Shown: positions 17,834 through 26,825, numbered from the stretch's first letter. The stretch: 59,027 bases of DNA from Chitinophagaceae bacterium (GCA_019747705.1 JAIEQM010000082.1:1-59027); one strand, 5' to 3'. A program made the numbers and translations. Notes: generated by a model from the sequence alone, not told the origin.

Positions 17834-18001
17834 CTACGCCCCTCTTTGTGCACCACCCACATGCTTGCCGGCATTGTTACCACCTTTGGTATTCGCTTTT
17901 GCCGAACCACCACCTTTGGGGGCAATGAACGCAGATTTACCTTGCGACAGATTTCCTTTCTTTTTGTCTTTCTTGTTTTTTCCTGTGTTGAATAAGGACA
18001 T
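17834..18001 (-). CDS. Small basic Gly/Lys-rich protein (55 residues)
   Basis: An ATG at 18001 opens a 55-residue frame: MSLFNTGKNKKDKKKGNLSQ, then a middle with AFIAPKGGGSAKANTKGG, and an end in VGGAQRGA. It is very basic (about a dozen Lys/Arg, one Asp) and Gly-rich, with no membrane segment. That composition suggests a disordered nucleic-acid-binding or ribosome-associated peptide, but no family is recognised. It converges on the HigBA pair with a 5-bp gap. The clean frame, the ATG and the biased composition support a real gene; the function is unknown. Confidence 0.6.
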   Translation of the reverse strand: MSLFNTGKNKKDKKKGNLSQGKSAFIAPKGGGSAKANTKGGNNAGKHVGGAQRGA

Positions 18002-18094
18002 AGCTATTGTTTTTGTAACGGTAAATTTCTGAAAAGAAGATGAGAAAACAAGAAGTTCTTTTGTTAAAGAAAAAAGCGTTTTAAAAATACATTA

Positions 18095-18302
18095 ATACCA
18101 TTTGGACATTTAAAGCCGTGTTAATGCTAAAATGACAATAAAATTGTCATTTCTCCCTGTGTTCTTTTCTTCCTCTGCCTGCCCGTATGAATACATTCAG
18201 GCAGGCGTGAGCAAAAAAGTTAGCACACGGAGCTAACAGAGAACACAGAGGCTAAATGCTTCCCATTTGCATAAATAAAAAGTCTAAATCGTATAAAACA
18301 CT
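18095..18302. repeat. Interspersed repeat E, copy 3 (diverged)
   Basis: Starts ATACCATTTGGACATTTAAA like copies 1 and 2 and keeps the AAATGACAAT/ATTGTCATTT hairpin and the CACGGAG/ACACAGAGG motifs. It carries an extra insert with the stem GCCTGCC...GGCAGGC near 18178-18207. It fills most of the 387-bp gap before the cvfB-like gene. Confidence 0.6.
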
Positions 18303-18388
18303 ATGCCCGGAGAAATGGAAGACCCGGAAGAAGCGCCCTGTTTTGCTCTTCTTTCCTGCTTCAAACGCTTAGCCTATCTTCGTTACTT

Positions 18389-19222
18389 ATGATTGAAGTT
18401 GGAAACTACAACCGCCTTACTGTTCAGCGTCTTAAAGATGCAGGGGCTTATTTAGATGATGGTAAAGAAGGGATTCTTTTACCCAGGCGTTTTGTGCCAG
18501 GAGGAACAAGGGCCGGTGATGAACTTACTGTATTTGTATATCATGACGGTGAAGACCGTTTGATTGCCACTACACAACATCCATACGCAGTGGTGGGTGA
18601 TTTTGCTTTTTTAAAAGTGGTGGGCAACAGCAGCCATGGCAGTTTTTTGGATTGGGGATTGATGAAAGATCTGTTTGTGCCCCGCAGCAAACAGCTTTCG
18701 CCTATGCGTCTCGGTGGTGAATATTTAGTGCACCTGTATATTGATGCACAAACGGGACGTATTGCTGCCAGCCAATACATTGAACATTTACTGAGCAATG
18801 AAGTGCTTACGGTAAAAGAAAAAGAAGAAGTGGATTTGATTATTTACAGGGAAACAGAACTGGGCTGGTCTGTTATTATCAATAACAAACACCTTGGGCT
18901 GTTGTATGCCAATGAAGTGTTTCAACCCCTGCAGGTGGGTGATAAGGTGAAAGGCTTTATTAAACAGATACGTGAAGATGGGAAAATAGATGTGGTGCCC
19001 GGCAAACCTGGATATAATAAAGTAGAAGATGAAGCAGCAAAAATTTTACAGCTATTGAAAGAACACAATGGCTATCTGCCCTATCATGATAAAAGCGAAC
19101 CAGAAGTTATTTATAGTTTCTTTGGTATGAGTAAAAAAGTTTTTAAGATGACGGTGGGAAAACTCTATAAAGAAAAAAAGATAGAGTTAACGAAAACAGG
19201 AATCAAAACTGTTGATGAATGA
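18389..19222 (+). CDS. S1-type RNA-binding protein, CvfB/YitL family
   Basis: A 277-residue protein of the CvfB family: three S1-like OB domains followed by a winged helix. The N-terminal domain begins VGNYNRLTVQRLKDAGAYLDDGKEGILLPRRFVP. The second has LKVVGNSSHGSFLDWGLMKDLFVPRSKQ, a diagnostic CvfB stretch. A third S1 segment is VGDKVKGFIKQIREDGKIDV. The wHTH (FFGMSKKVFKMTVGKLYKEKKIEL) closes the protein. CvfB binds RNA and affects virulence-factor expression in Staphylococcus; its role in Bacteroidota is not defined. Probably monocistronic. Confidence 0.9.
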   Translation: MIEVGNYNRLTVQRLKDAGAYLDDGKEGILLPRRFVPGGTRAGDELTVFVYHDGEDRLIATTQHPYAVVGDFAFLKVVGNSSHGSFLDWGLMKDLFVPRSKQLSPMRLGGEYLVHLYIDAQTGRIAASQYIEHLLSNEVLTVKEKEEVDLIIYRETELGWSVIINNKHLGLLYANEVFQPLQVGDKVKGFIKQIREDGKIDVVPGKPGYNKVEDEAAKILQLLKEHNGYLPYHDKSEPEVIYSFFGMSKKVFKMTVGKLYKEKKIELTKTGIKTVDE

Positions 19223-19321
19223 TTGAATGTATAATCTTGTAACACGATAACAGGAAAAGGCTTTACCGGAAATATACATTCGAACTGTACAGGCCTTTCC
19301 AAAAAAACCAAACCAACCGCA

Positions 19322-19978
19322 ATGCCTTTTACACTTGCTATTTCACCCAACCGAACGCCACTTCAAAAAAATTACTGGCTCATCCTTTTCATTGCTGTGT
19401 TTACCGGTGTATTTATCAGCACACTTATTGGCACCACCAATATGAGCAACTGCATTCTGGAAAACACACTCACTTTTTTTATTCCTGCTGTTTCTCATTT
19501 TCTCTTTTAAAAAATTCCAGTTTAGTGATTTGAGTTACCTGCTGATATATGTGTGTACCTGTACCTGCATGTGTATGGCAGCAAGTACACGTATGCAGAA
19601 AATCCTTTTGGCTACTGGCGGAAAGATGTATTTCATACAGAGCGTAATCATTACGACCGTATTGTGCATTTCAGCTTTGGATTTCTGCTGGCCTATCCCA
19701 TGCGGGAAGTATTTTTAAAATGGCTGAAGTATCCCGGGATTGTTTCATGGATTTTACCAATAGAAATTACCTTATCTATCAGTGCGTTTTATGAACTGAT
19801 TGAATGGAGCGTGGCTGATATTTTCTTTAAAGCACAGGGTGATGCCTATTTGGGAACGCAGGGTGATATCTGGGATGCACAGAAAGATATTTTTCTTGCC
19901 TTCAGCGGGGCGATTATTGCCACAACCATTGTAAGTGCAGTAAAGAAGCTGTTTGGGAATTATGAGAAGGAGCAGTAG
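19322..19978 (+). pseudogene. DUF2238 (YjdF-like) membrane protein, disrupted by two compensating indels
   Basis: A multi-pass inner-membrane protein of the DUF2238/YjdF family, about 205 residues when restored. The start (MPFTLAISPNRTPLQKNYW) and the family core (GYWRKDVFHTERNHYDRIVHFSFGFLLAYPMREV) are in the same frame, but the segment from about 19470 to 19550 reads correctly only in another frame. Removing one T from the 7-T run near 19475 and one TG from GTGTGT near 19549 restores a single uninterrupted protein with the middle LFLLFLIFSFKKFQFSDLSY. As written, the first part stops with TAA at 19508-19510 and the second could start at 19553. Two slippage-type changes summing to +3 suggest either decay or base-calling errors. 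Confidence 0.75.
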
Positions 19979-20138
19979 TTGGCCGTAACGATTTTTTCTT
20001 TGGAGCAATAATATCAACCCAAACACTTGCAATTTGGTATTTAACCACCTACCTTTTTCCTCTAATTGCAAAAACAGCATCTTTTGCTGCAATTGACTTA
20101 ATGTAATTTTTCAACTTTTAAACCCAAAACCATTTTTC

Positions 20139-20684
20139 ATGAAACAGATTTTTGTTCTTCTATGCTTTGCATTTGCAGTTATTTCCTGCAACAACGAAAA
20201 CAAGGAAAGTAAAGCTGCAGCACCTGCTACAACTGACGGGGCTGCTACTACCGATGTAAAACTTCCATTTGAACTTGCAGGGCCCTATAGAAATTGGCAA
20301 ATAGGCAGTACTGAAAATGTAGCTGCTGCAATGGCCGGTCTTAAAGCTTTTGTGGACAACGATTTTACCGCACTGGCAGCCGTAACCGGTGATTCACTTG
20401 ATTTAGATTTTGATCTGTTCCAGGCCAAACTGAGCCGTGACAGCGCCATGAAGTTTTTTACCAATGCACGTGGCATGTATAACGACCTTAAGATTACGAT
20501 GTATGATTATGTATCAGTAATCTCAGCTGATAAAAAAGCAGAGTGGGTTACAATCTGGTACAAGCAAAGCTGGAAAGATGCCAAAGGTGTAGCAGACTCT
20601 ATGAATGTGGTGAACGACATCAGACTGGAGAAAGGTAAAATGGTGGAGCTGGATGAAAAGACCAGCCATTTTATGAAGAAGTAA
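20139..20684 (+). CDS. Lipoprotein with SnoaL/NTF2-like domain
   Basis: A 181-residue lipoprotein: signal and lipobox MKQIFVLLCFAFAVISC, with Cys17 lipidated. An Ala/Thr-rich linker follows, then a domain (about 60-178) with the alternating helix and strand pattern of NTF2-like proteins (AAMAGLKAFVDNDFTALAAVTGDSL ... WVTIWYKQSWKDAKGVADSMNVVNDIRLEKGKMVELDEKT). Such domains often bind small ligands or act as stress-related lipoproteins; nothing more specific can be said. It has its own hairpin terminator at 20709. The gap 20685-21027 holds that terminator and a short coding-like remnant only. Confidence 0.75.
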   Translation: MKQIFVLLCFAFAVISCNNENKESKAAAPATTDGAATTDVKLPFELAGPYRNWQIGSTENVAAAMAGLKAFVDNDFTALAAVTGDSLDLDFDLFQAKLSRDSAMKFFTNARGMYNDLKITMYDYVSVISADKKAEWVTIWYKQSWKDAKGVADSMNVVNDIRLEKGKMVELDEKTSHFMKK

Positions 20685-20708
20685 TACGCACATGTAGTTT
20701 TTTTTGAA

Positions 20709-20731
20709 AGCCCTCCAGGTATTGGGGGGCT
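20709..20731 (+). terminator. Terminator after the NTF2-like lipoprotein gene
   Basis: AGCCCTCC pairs with GGGGGGCT (one G-T pair) around a 7-base loop, followed by TATTTATT. The rest of the gap to 21028 shows no gene; a short stretch near 20845 reads like coding sequence but has no valid frame around it. Confidence 0.6.
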
Positions 20732-21027
20732 TATTTATTGGGTGTTGAAGATATCTGATTAAAAAGATGAGAAATGAATATTATGGTAAAAGAAGAAAGA
20801 TGATTTGCTTTATGCTGTTGAACCACCGGAGACATTTTAGAAAACCTGAGAAGAGAAGGAATTGGTTTGGAAGAAAGTGTAAGTGAGTATTGTAATTATA
20901 AATTATCCTGAATTGCAAACCACGGATAGTAAAGCAAGTTTTTTTCAAAACAGTACTAGAGTTTTTCTTATCTTTTGTTAACGCCGCCCGGTTACCTGCT
21001 GTTTAGCTTTGCTGAAAATTAGAAACA

Positions 21028-21393
21028 ATGAAAACAACATTAAAACTGGAAGAAGCAGCTATGACAGCGGTTGCTATTTATTTTCTCAGCAACTACAATC
21101 TTGGTTTATCCGTTTGGGTTTGGGTGATTTTATTTTTTGCACCTGATATCAGCATGCTGGGTTATCTTATCAATACAAAAATGGGTGCTGTGTGTTATAA
21201 TTTATTTCATCATAAAGGAATTGCACTGGTAATAGCGATGACAGGCTTTTATCTTCATCATGATGGAGTAACCGCAACAGGTATTCTTTTATTTGCTCAT
21301 GCTTCTTTTGACAGAATTTGGGGCTATGGATTGAAATATGAAGACAGTTTTAAAAACACGCATCTTGGCAGTTTGGAAAAGGTAAAACCCTGA
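21028..21393 (+). CDS. DUF4260 family membrane protein
   Basis: A 121-residue protein with four hydrophobic segments. The DUF4260 signature is ILFFAPDISMLGYLINTKMGAVCYNLFHHK, ending with ASFDRIWGYGLKYEDSFKNTHLG. Its function is unknown across the family. It lies convergent to the Crp/Fnr regulator, 2 bp from that gene's stop. A TATCTTTT box near 20969 may be a promoter. Confidence in the family is high and in any role none. Confidence 0.88.
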   Translation: MKTTLKLEEAAMTAVAIYFLSNYNLGLSVWVWVILFFAPDISMLGYLINTKMGAVCYNLFHHKGIALVIAMTGFYLHHDGVTATGILLFAHASFDRIWGYGLKYEDSFKNTHLGSLEKVKP

Positions 21394-21395
21394 TG

Positions 21396-21995
21396 TTATT
21401 TCCTGAGCACCCGGTTGCGTATGCGGCTCATGCTCACAGGAGTGATGCCGAGATAATTGGCGATGTAATGTTGCGGTATACGTTCAATGATTTTTTGTTT
21501 GTTTCCGCTCAGCAATTCAAGATAACGTTCTTCGGGGCTTTGTAACAAAAGACTTACCATTCTTTCTTCCAAACCAATGGTTAGATATTCCGCCATCAGC
21601 CTTCCAAATTTTTGCCAAGCCATGCTTTGCTCATATAACTCCAGCATAATTTTATAAGGGAAGCAAATAACAACGGCATCACTTAATGCTTCAATGGTAA
21701 TAAGCGATGCTTTTCCAGAGATACAACTGATATATGAACTGATGAAATGATGTTCAAAAAAGAAGTAAGTGGTTTTTTCTTCACCATCCTTTGTATAATA
21801 CTGGCGGAACATGCCATGAAGCACAAAACCAATTTGTGTTTCCCGTTTTCCTTCCTGTATAAGCAGTTGGTTTTTATGGATAGTTTTTAACTGAAGATGC
21901 GGCTGCAGCAATTGCCAGTCAGCATCCGATAATTTTACAAATGCCTCAATATGTTTTCGTAAAAGTGAACAGGCAGTATTGTATTCAACTTCCAT
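21396..21995 (-). CDS. Crp/Fnr family transcriptional regulator
   Basis: A 199-residue regulator: an N-terminal cyclic-nucleotide-binding-type beta-roll (about 20-125; IHKNQLLIQEGKRETQIGFVLHGMFRQYYTKDGEE) and a C-terminal winged helix (IPQHYIANYLGITPVSMSRIRNRVLRK). The Bacteroidota members of this class lack the strict cAMP-binding arginine/serine pair, and none is evident here, so the ligand is unknown. The single-gene unit is convergent with DUF4260. The recognition helix TPVSMSRIRNR is intact. Confidence 0.88.
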   Translation of the reverse strand: MEVEYNTACSLLRKHIEAFVKLSDADWQLLQPHLQLKTIHKNQLLIQEGKRETQIGFVLHGMFRQYYTKDGEEKTTYFFFEHHFISSYISCISGKASLITIEALSDAVVICFPYKIMLELYEQSMAWQKFGRLMAEYLTIGLEERMVSLLLQSPEERYLELLSGNKQKIIERIPQHYIANYLGITPVSMSRIRNRVLRK

Positions 21996-22057
21996 TCACT
22001 AAAAATAACTAAAAACGATTTGGGCAAGATGAATGTTTTTGAGTAAATGAAACTTGT

Positions 22058-22669
22058 TCATTTGCCTTTGTAAGACATACAAGTAGTGTTCCGATATTGC
22101 CTGAGCGCTGCAACTGTAAGCTGCTGCAACTCCGGCACCACATCTTTTTCAAACCAATCGTTTTTCTTTTGCCAAATCCTGTTTCTTGGTGATGGATGAA
22201 CCAGCGGTAAATAGTCGGGCAAATAGGTTTTATAATTTTTTACTGTATCAGTCAATGTTTCTTTTACTGTTTCACCCAAGTAATAGTTTTGTGAATACTG
22301 CCCGATGAGAATAATGAGTTTTGCTTTCTTCATTTTCTTCAGCAATGATTTATGCCACAGCGGTGCACATTCAGGCCGGGGCGGTAAATCACCGCTCGTT
22401 CCTTTGCCGGGATAACAAAAACCCATGGGCGCCAGTGCAAATAATTTATCATCATAGAACTGTTCTTTGCTTACACCCAGCCATCTTCTCAATTCATTGC
22501 CGCTGGCATCATCCCACGGTATGCCACTGTTCTGTACTTTTTGCCCCGGCGCCTGGCCAATGATGATGATTTTAGAATGAATACTTGCTTGCAGAATGGG
22601 GCGTGGTTTGTTGGGCAAAAATTTTTTGCAGACTGTGCAGGAGCGTATTTGTGCAAGCAGGTTGTTCAT
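22058..22669 (-). CDS. Uracil-DNA glycosylase family protein
   Basis: A 203-residue member of the UDG superfamily (family 4/5-like branch), which would remove uracil or related damaged bases from DNA. The active-site loop is GQAPGQKVQNSGIPWDDASG and the C-terminal loop is VHPSPRNRIW. Near the N-terminus are two cysteines (SCTVCKKF), as in UDGs that carry a partial or full metal/Fe-S site; only two further cysteines are obvious, so the cluster may be absent. The start at 22669 is the only ATG before the Cys motif. Monocistronic. Confidence 0.8.
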   Translation of the reverse strand: MNNLLAQIRSCTVCKKFLPNKPRPILQASIHSKIIIIGQAPGQKVQNSGIPWDDASGNELRRWLGVSKEQFYDDKLFALAPMGFCYPGKGTSGDLPPRPECAPLWHKSLLKKMKKAKLIILIGQYSQNYYLGETVKETLTDTVKNYKTYLPDYLPLVHPSPRNRIWQKKNDWFEKDVVPELQQLTVAALRQYRNTTCMSYKGK

Positions 22670-22789
22670 GGCAGCAAGATAGCATGGAATGGTTTCATTA
22701 TTCGTCGGCCTGATAGCAAATAGGTAGTTAATACCAGTAGTACTTTTAGTTTATTCAAATGTGCAGCATTTATTCCTCTGCGCCCTCTG

Positions 22790-22845
22790 CTACTCAGCGT
22801 GAGAGTTTCTTTTTTGCACGCAGAGGGAGAGAGGTCGCTGAGTAG
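22790..22845. repeat. Palindromic repeat (CTACTCAGCG/CGCTGAGTAG)
   Basis: Perfect 10-bp arms at 22790-22799 and 22836-22845, with alternative pairing of nearby CTCTGCG and CGCAGAG. It lies in the 302-bp gap 22670-22971, which has no gene. The same CGCAGAG theme recurs near 57685 and 57822. Confidence 0.6.
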
Positions 22846-22971
22846 AATTACAATTTGTTTGTCATCTTTCCTAAGCATAAAGCATATTTTTATTATACAA
22901 ATGATATAACCACCCATCCCCGCATTTTATAAATTTGAACACAAAGCAATTTGTAACCACACCCGTTCATC

Positions 22972-23607
22972 ATGCCATTACAAAACAGGGTAACACCCTC
23001 CAGCACCATTGTGGCCACAGCAGAACGTGGCGCCTTTACGGGCAATCGTGGTGTAATTCATAATGAACAGAAGCAAATTGTAAAACACCACGCCGTAAAA
23101 TACTGGATTACCTGTGTGCCGGAGTACAAAGGCAAACGAAGAGCACTGATGACCCCCAACCGCTGGACGGAATTGTTTTTCTTAGATGAAGCCGCCGCTT
23201 TTGCAGCCAGCCACCGCCCTTGTGGTTTTTGCAGGCACGCCGACTTTAAACGGTTCAAACAATTGTGGCTGCAGGCCAACGGTAAACAATAGGGTTTACC
23301 TGCACATGTAAACATGAATGTAATTGACAATCTTATTCATCAGGAACGATTGGATAAACACCATTTGCAAAAAACCTTTGCTGCCATATTAAACACATTG
23401 CCCGGTGGTGTTTTTGTGCAGCTTGCTGAAGACCCCGCTGCGTATTTGTGGCAGAGTCAGCAACTGTATGCATGGAGTTTTAGCGGTTATCAAAAAACGA
23501 AAACCAGTAACAGCCATGCCATGGTGCAGGTGCTTACACCCGCCAGTTATGTGGAAGTGTTCAGATGCGGGTATGAGGTGCAGGTGCATGCAACAGCGGG
23601 AGGATAA
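22972..23607 (+). pseudogene. Conserved protein of unknown function, interrupted by an in-frame TAG
   Basis: Two frames, 22972-23292 (106 residues) and 23314-23607 (97 residues), are in the same phase with only one TAG (23290-23292) and seven codons between them. Together they read as one roughly 210-residue protein of a family I recognise only as conserved hypothetical. The N-terminal half has GAFTGNRGVIHNEQKQIV, TPNRWTELFFLDEAAAFAASHRPCGFCRHADFKRF. The second half has LPGGVFVQL and AYLWQSQQLYAWSFSGY followed by VLTPASYVEVFRCGY. The CxxC in RPCGFC could bind metal. It is a nonsense-mutated gene, a readthrough case or a sequence error; the second half might also be made from the ATG at 23314. 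Confidence 0.7.
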
Positions 23608-23761
23608 GATTGTATAAACAGTACGCTGTTATAAAAGAATTTTACAGAAGAAGATTTTTGAAAGGCAGGTTGCAGGGCAGGGTGATGTGCTGCTATAGCG
23701 TTGCACTTACAACAACCGTGCACCCCAATAACAGCCCATCCCGGTTATACAAAAATATACA

Positions 23762-23941
23762 GGTATAGGCGTTTAGACAACCCAAATTTATTCTCGGATG
23801 TTTTATGGCCCTTATTTCTCAACAAAGATGATTTACTGCTTCACAAACCAAAAAGCGGGTTAATAAAGCTATAATTTAATTATAATCACCAAAAATACTT
23901 GAACAACCAAAATCCCTAAGGGACAACTAAACGCCTATACC
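23762..23941. mobile_element. 180-bp MITE-like element with perfect 15-bp terminal inverted repeats
   Basis: GGTATAGGCGTTTAG at 23762-23776 is the exact reverse complement of 23927-23941. The interior has a TCCCTAAGGGA palindrome near the right end and no coding capacity. It ends 115 bp before pyrH, inside the 449-bp gap 23608-24056, which holds nothing else I can name. Confidence 0.7.
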
Positions 23942-24056
23942 AAAAAATATATTTTCGTTTCACTTTGAATTTTCGTACAGAAAGTGGTGGCCGCTTAACT
24001 GAAACCTGAATAAACAACTGAAATCAGTTATCTTCGCCCCGTTATAAACTTCTGCT

Positions 24057-24770
24057 ATGCTTCCAAAGTACAAACGCATCCTTCTCAAACTTTCAGGTGA
24101 ATCTTTAATGGGTGATAAAAATTTCGGGATGGACTCTGGTGTGATTTCGCAATATGCACAGAGTATTAAAACCATTGTTGATTTAGGTGTGCAGGTGGCC
24201 ATTGTAATTGGCGGAGGAAATATTTACCGTGGTATGAATGAAGCTGAAACAGGAATTGAAAGGGCGCATGGTGATTATATGGGCATGCTGGCAACCGTTA
24301 TTAATGGTATGGCGTTGCAGGCAGGTTTGGAAAAAGAAGGTGTTTATACAAGATTGCAGAGCGCTATTAAAATGGAACAGATTGCTGAACCTTATATACG
24401 CAGACGTGCCATCCGCCACCTGGAAAAAGGCCGTGTTGTAATTTTTGGCGCCGGTACCGGCAACCCTTATTTTACAACCGATACAGCCGGCTCCTTGCGG
24501 GCTATTGAAATTAATGCCGGTGTAATTTTAAAAGGTACACGGGTGGATGGTATTTACACTGCTGATCCGGAAAAAGACCCGGATGCCACCCGTTACAACG
24601 CCATCACCTTCCAGGAATGCCTGAGTAAAAACCTGCGTGTAATGGATATGACAGCTTTTACACTTTGCATGGAAAATAATTTACCCATTATTGTGTTTGA
24701 TATGAATAAGCCCGGCAATCTCAAACGTGTTGTTACGGGTGATAAAGTGGGAACGATTGTTACGGGCTGA
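24057..24770 (+). CDS. pyrH: UMP kinase
   Basis: A 237-residue hexameric amino-acid-kinase-fold enzyme that phosphorylates UMP to UDP with ATP, a step of pyrimidine nucleotide synthesis in the cytosol. Motifs: [14 protein letters not shown] at the N-terminus, [42 protein letters not shown], and [19 protein letters not shown], all characteristic of PyrH. Length is normal. No tsf/frr partner follows here; the next gene is a coiled-coil protein. A weak TATCTTCG box near 24029 may be the -7 element. Confidence 0.97.
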   Translation: MLPKYKRILLKLSGESLMGDKNFGMDSGVISQYAQSIKTIVDLGVQVAIVIGGGNIYRGMNEAETGIERAHGDYMGMLATVINGMALQAGLEKEGVYTRLQSAIKMEQIAEPYIRRRAIRHLEKGRVVIFGAGTGNPYFTTDTAGSLRAIEINAGVILKGTRVDGIYTADPEKDPDATRYNAITFQECLSKNLRVMDMTAFTLCMENNLPIIVFDMNKPGNLKRVVTGDKVGTIVTG

Positions 24771-24935
24771 TGTTTACCATCCGGTGGAAATTTTATAGTG
24801 CTCTTATTTGGTAAAATAACAGGGTACTGTTAACTTAACCCGTGTTATTTTTAATCTGTACTGTTTATGACGACGAAAGCCCGATCATTAACCCTGGTGA
24901 ACGAACAGTAAGAAACCTAACTATAAACTCATTCT

Positions 24936-26240
24936 ATGCATACAGGAATTTCTTTACTGACTATACAAACCAATCTGCCTGAAATTATTTTCTTTGGTTT
25001 TATTACCCTTATTCTTGGATTTATTATTCATTATTTATGGACGCTGCGCCATGGCAATATGGAAATGCAGGAAATACAACAAAAGAAATATGCGGATGAA
25101 GCCCATCAATGGCGTTTAAAATATTATGAACTTACTGAACAGCGGCAGGCCGGCGCTGATGATTTGCAACGCCAGTTGGAAAAAGCTCATACACGACAAA
25201 TAGAGATGCAGGAAGAAATGGAAGAGCTCCAAAACCTGAATAAACAGTTGCTGCAATCAACCAGGGAAATAAAATCTTCTGCGGCACCTGTTGCAGATGA
25301 TGCCGCTTCTGAATTACAGCAACAATTAGAAAATGCATTGGCCAGGCAGGTAGAAATGCAGGAAGAACTGAATGAGTTAAACGAACTCAATAAACTTTTA
25401 CGGCAATCAGCTAAAGAAAAAAAACCCGTTACTTCACTTGTTACAGAAACAGTCCCGGATAATGAGATGCAAAAAGAGCTGGAAAAAGCCCATCAGCGCC
25501 AAATGGAAATGCAGCAGGAGTTGCAGCAATTAAAAGAAAAGAATGACCAACTGCTGATGCAGTTAAAAAGCGGATCAGCAACAGCGCCTTCAGTTAATAC
25601 CAATGATTATTTACAACAACTGAAAACTGCACAGGAGTATTTATCAGAACACAATCAAACCATTGCCAGGTTATTGCAGCAATCAGAGTCAATGGAGCAG
25701 GTGCAGGAAAAATACAGGCAGGCGGCAATGCTGAATGAAACACTGAACCAGCAATTACTGTCAGTACAAAATAAACTCCGCTCACGTGAGGAAGAAATTG
25801 AACTCATCAACCAGCGGGCCGATGTTACCAGCAATATGAAAGAGCAACTGGAAACAGCTTATGCTGAGTTTCGGGATATGCAGGAAAAAATGCAACGTGT
25901 GGAACTGCACCTGGCACAACCGGCCGGCCAGATTCTCAAATACGAAGAACTGGAAGAAGCCAACCGTATTTTGCGGGGCGAAACAGAACATGCCCGTGCC
26001 AAACAAAAAGAACTTACAGAAGAAAATTCAAAGCTGGAACAGCAGCTCACCGAACTGGAAACCAAAATCCGTGAACTGGAATTTGAAAAACAGCAGTTTG
26101 AAAAACGAAATGAATTTTTGGAGCAGCTCAATTATGACCTGCAGCAAATGAGCGATCAGAACCAGCGCATGGTAACACAAATGCGGCGGTTAACAGAAAT
26201 TGAGGGGATGCTTTCTAAAATTTCATCAAGCAACACCTGA
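24936..26240 (+). CDS. Membrane-anchored long coiled-coil protein
   Basis: A 434-residue protein with one N-terminal membrane segment (about residues 14-37, EIIFFGFITLILGFIIHYLW). Almost unbroken heptad-like coiled coil follows, rich in Glu, Gln, Leu and Lys. Three near-repeats of a unit around LEKAHTRQIEMQEEMEELQNLNKQLL occur at roughly 75-105, 130-165 and 180-215, so the rod grew by internal duplication. It probably forms a parallel dimer projecting into the cytosol or periplasm as a scaffold. No enzymatic motif and no named family. It is 165 bp downstream of pyrH and may have its own promoter. Confidence 0.75.
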   Translation: MHTGISLLTIQTNLPEIIFFGFITLILGFIIHYLWTLRHGNMEMQEIQQKKYADEAHQWRLKYYELTEQRQAGADDLQRQLEKAHTRQIEMQEEMEELQNLNKQLLQSTREIKSSAAPVADDAASELQQQLENALARQVEMQEELNELNELNKLLRQSAKEKKPVTSLVTETVPDNEMQKELEKAHQRQMEMQQELQQLKEKNDQLLMQLKSGSATAPSVNTNDYLQQLKTAQEYLSEHNQTIARLLQQSESMEQVQEKYRQAAMLNETLNQQLLSVQNKLRSREEEIELINQRADVTSNMKEQLETAYAEFRDMQEKMQRVELHLAQPAGQILKYEELEEANRILRGETEHARAKQKELTEENSKLEQQLTELETKIRELEFEKQQFEKRNEFLEQLNYDLQQMSDQNQRMVTQMRRLTEIEGMLSKISSSNT

Positions 26241-26330
26241 GCCTGAAAATAAAAGCAAATTTGTTTTACAAAGCCCGCACCACCGGTTATCTTATACTTC
26301 TTTAAACCATTTGTTATTACAGTAACCGTA

Positions 26331-26750
26331 ATGAGCTATATCAATCTTATTTCTTTTCCCAATTATTTAGATGCACACCTCCGCCTCATGCATCTGCAGG
26401 AGCAGGGCATCAACTGCTGGCTTAAAGATGAAAATACGGTTACCATTGATCCCATTCTTACCAATGCCATTGGAGGTATTAAGTTAATGGTGCATGAAGC
26501 ACAGGCCGGTCGGGCTGCTGAATTATTGCGGATCATGATGAACAAAGAACATGAGGCCACGCCCTGCCCCCAATGCCACTCACTTAATGTTGAATATATT
26601 GTTACCCACCGTAAAGCAGGTAACTGGCTGAGCGCTATTGCCACTTTTTTGCTGGGTGATTTTGCCATGGCGCCACATAAAGTATATCATTGCTTTGATT
26701 GTGGCCATGAGTTCAGCCCCGGTAAAAGCCCGGAGGTTTCAGATACATAA
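26331..26750 (+). CDS. DUF2007-type putative signal-transducing protein with zinc ribbon
   Basis: A 139-residue protein. The N-terminal half (about 5-70; ISFPNYLDAHLRLMHLQEQGINCWLKDENTVTIDPILTNAIGGIKLMVHE) matches the DUF2007 fold, distantly related to PII-like domains. The C-terminal part carries two Cys pairs, CPQC and CFDC, which form a likely zinc ribbon (CPQCHSLNVEYI ... YHCFDCGHEF), with a short hydrophobic stretch between them. Function unknown. It is close to the sterol desaturase gene (75-bp gap) on the same strand. Confidence 0.8.
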   Translation: MSYINLISFPNYLDAHLRLMHLQEQGINCWLKDENTVTIDPILTNAIGGIKLMVHEAQAGRAAELLRIMMNKEHEATPCPQCHSLNVEYIVTHRKAGNWLSAIATFLLGDFAMAPHKVYHCFDCGHEFSPGKSPEVSDT

Positions 26751-26825
26751 TAACCATTAAGAAAATGCCGTTAATGAAAGCCCGGATGTTTTTCTTTGTA
26801 ACTTTCCGGTTTCAATGCCTGCTGT

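Noticed and set aside
20767..20925. Possible gene after the NTF2-like lipoprotein (coding-like stretch GDILENLRREGIGLEESVSE)
   Set aside because: It has no start in frame and needs a frameshift to extend upstream. It is at most a remnant.
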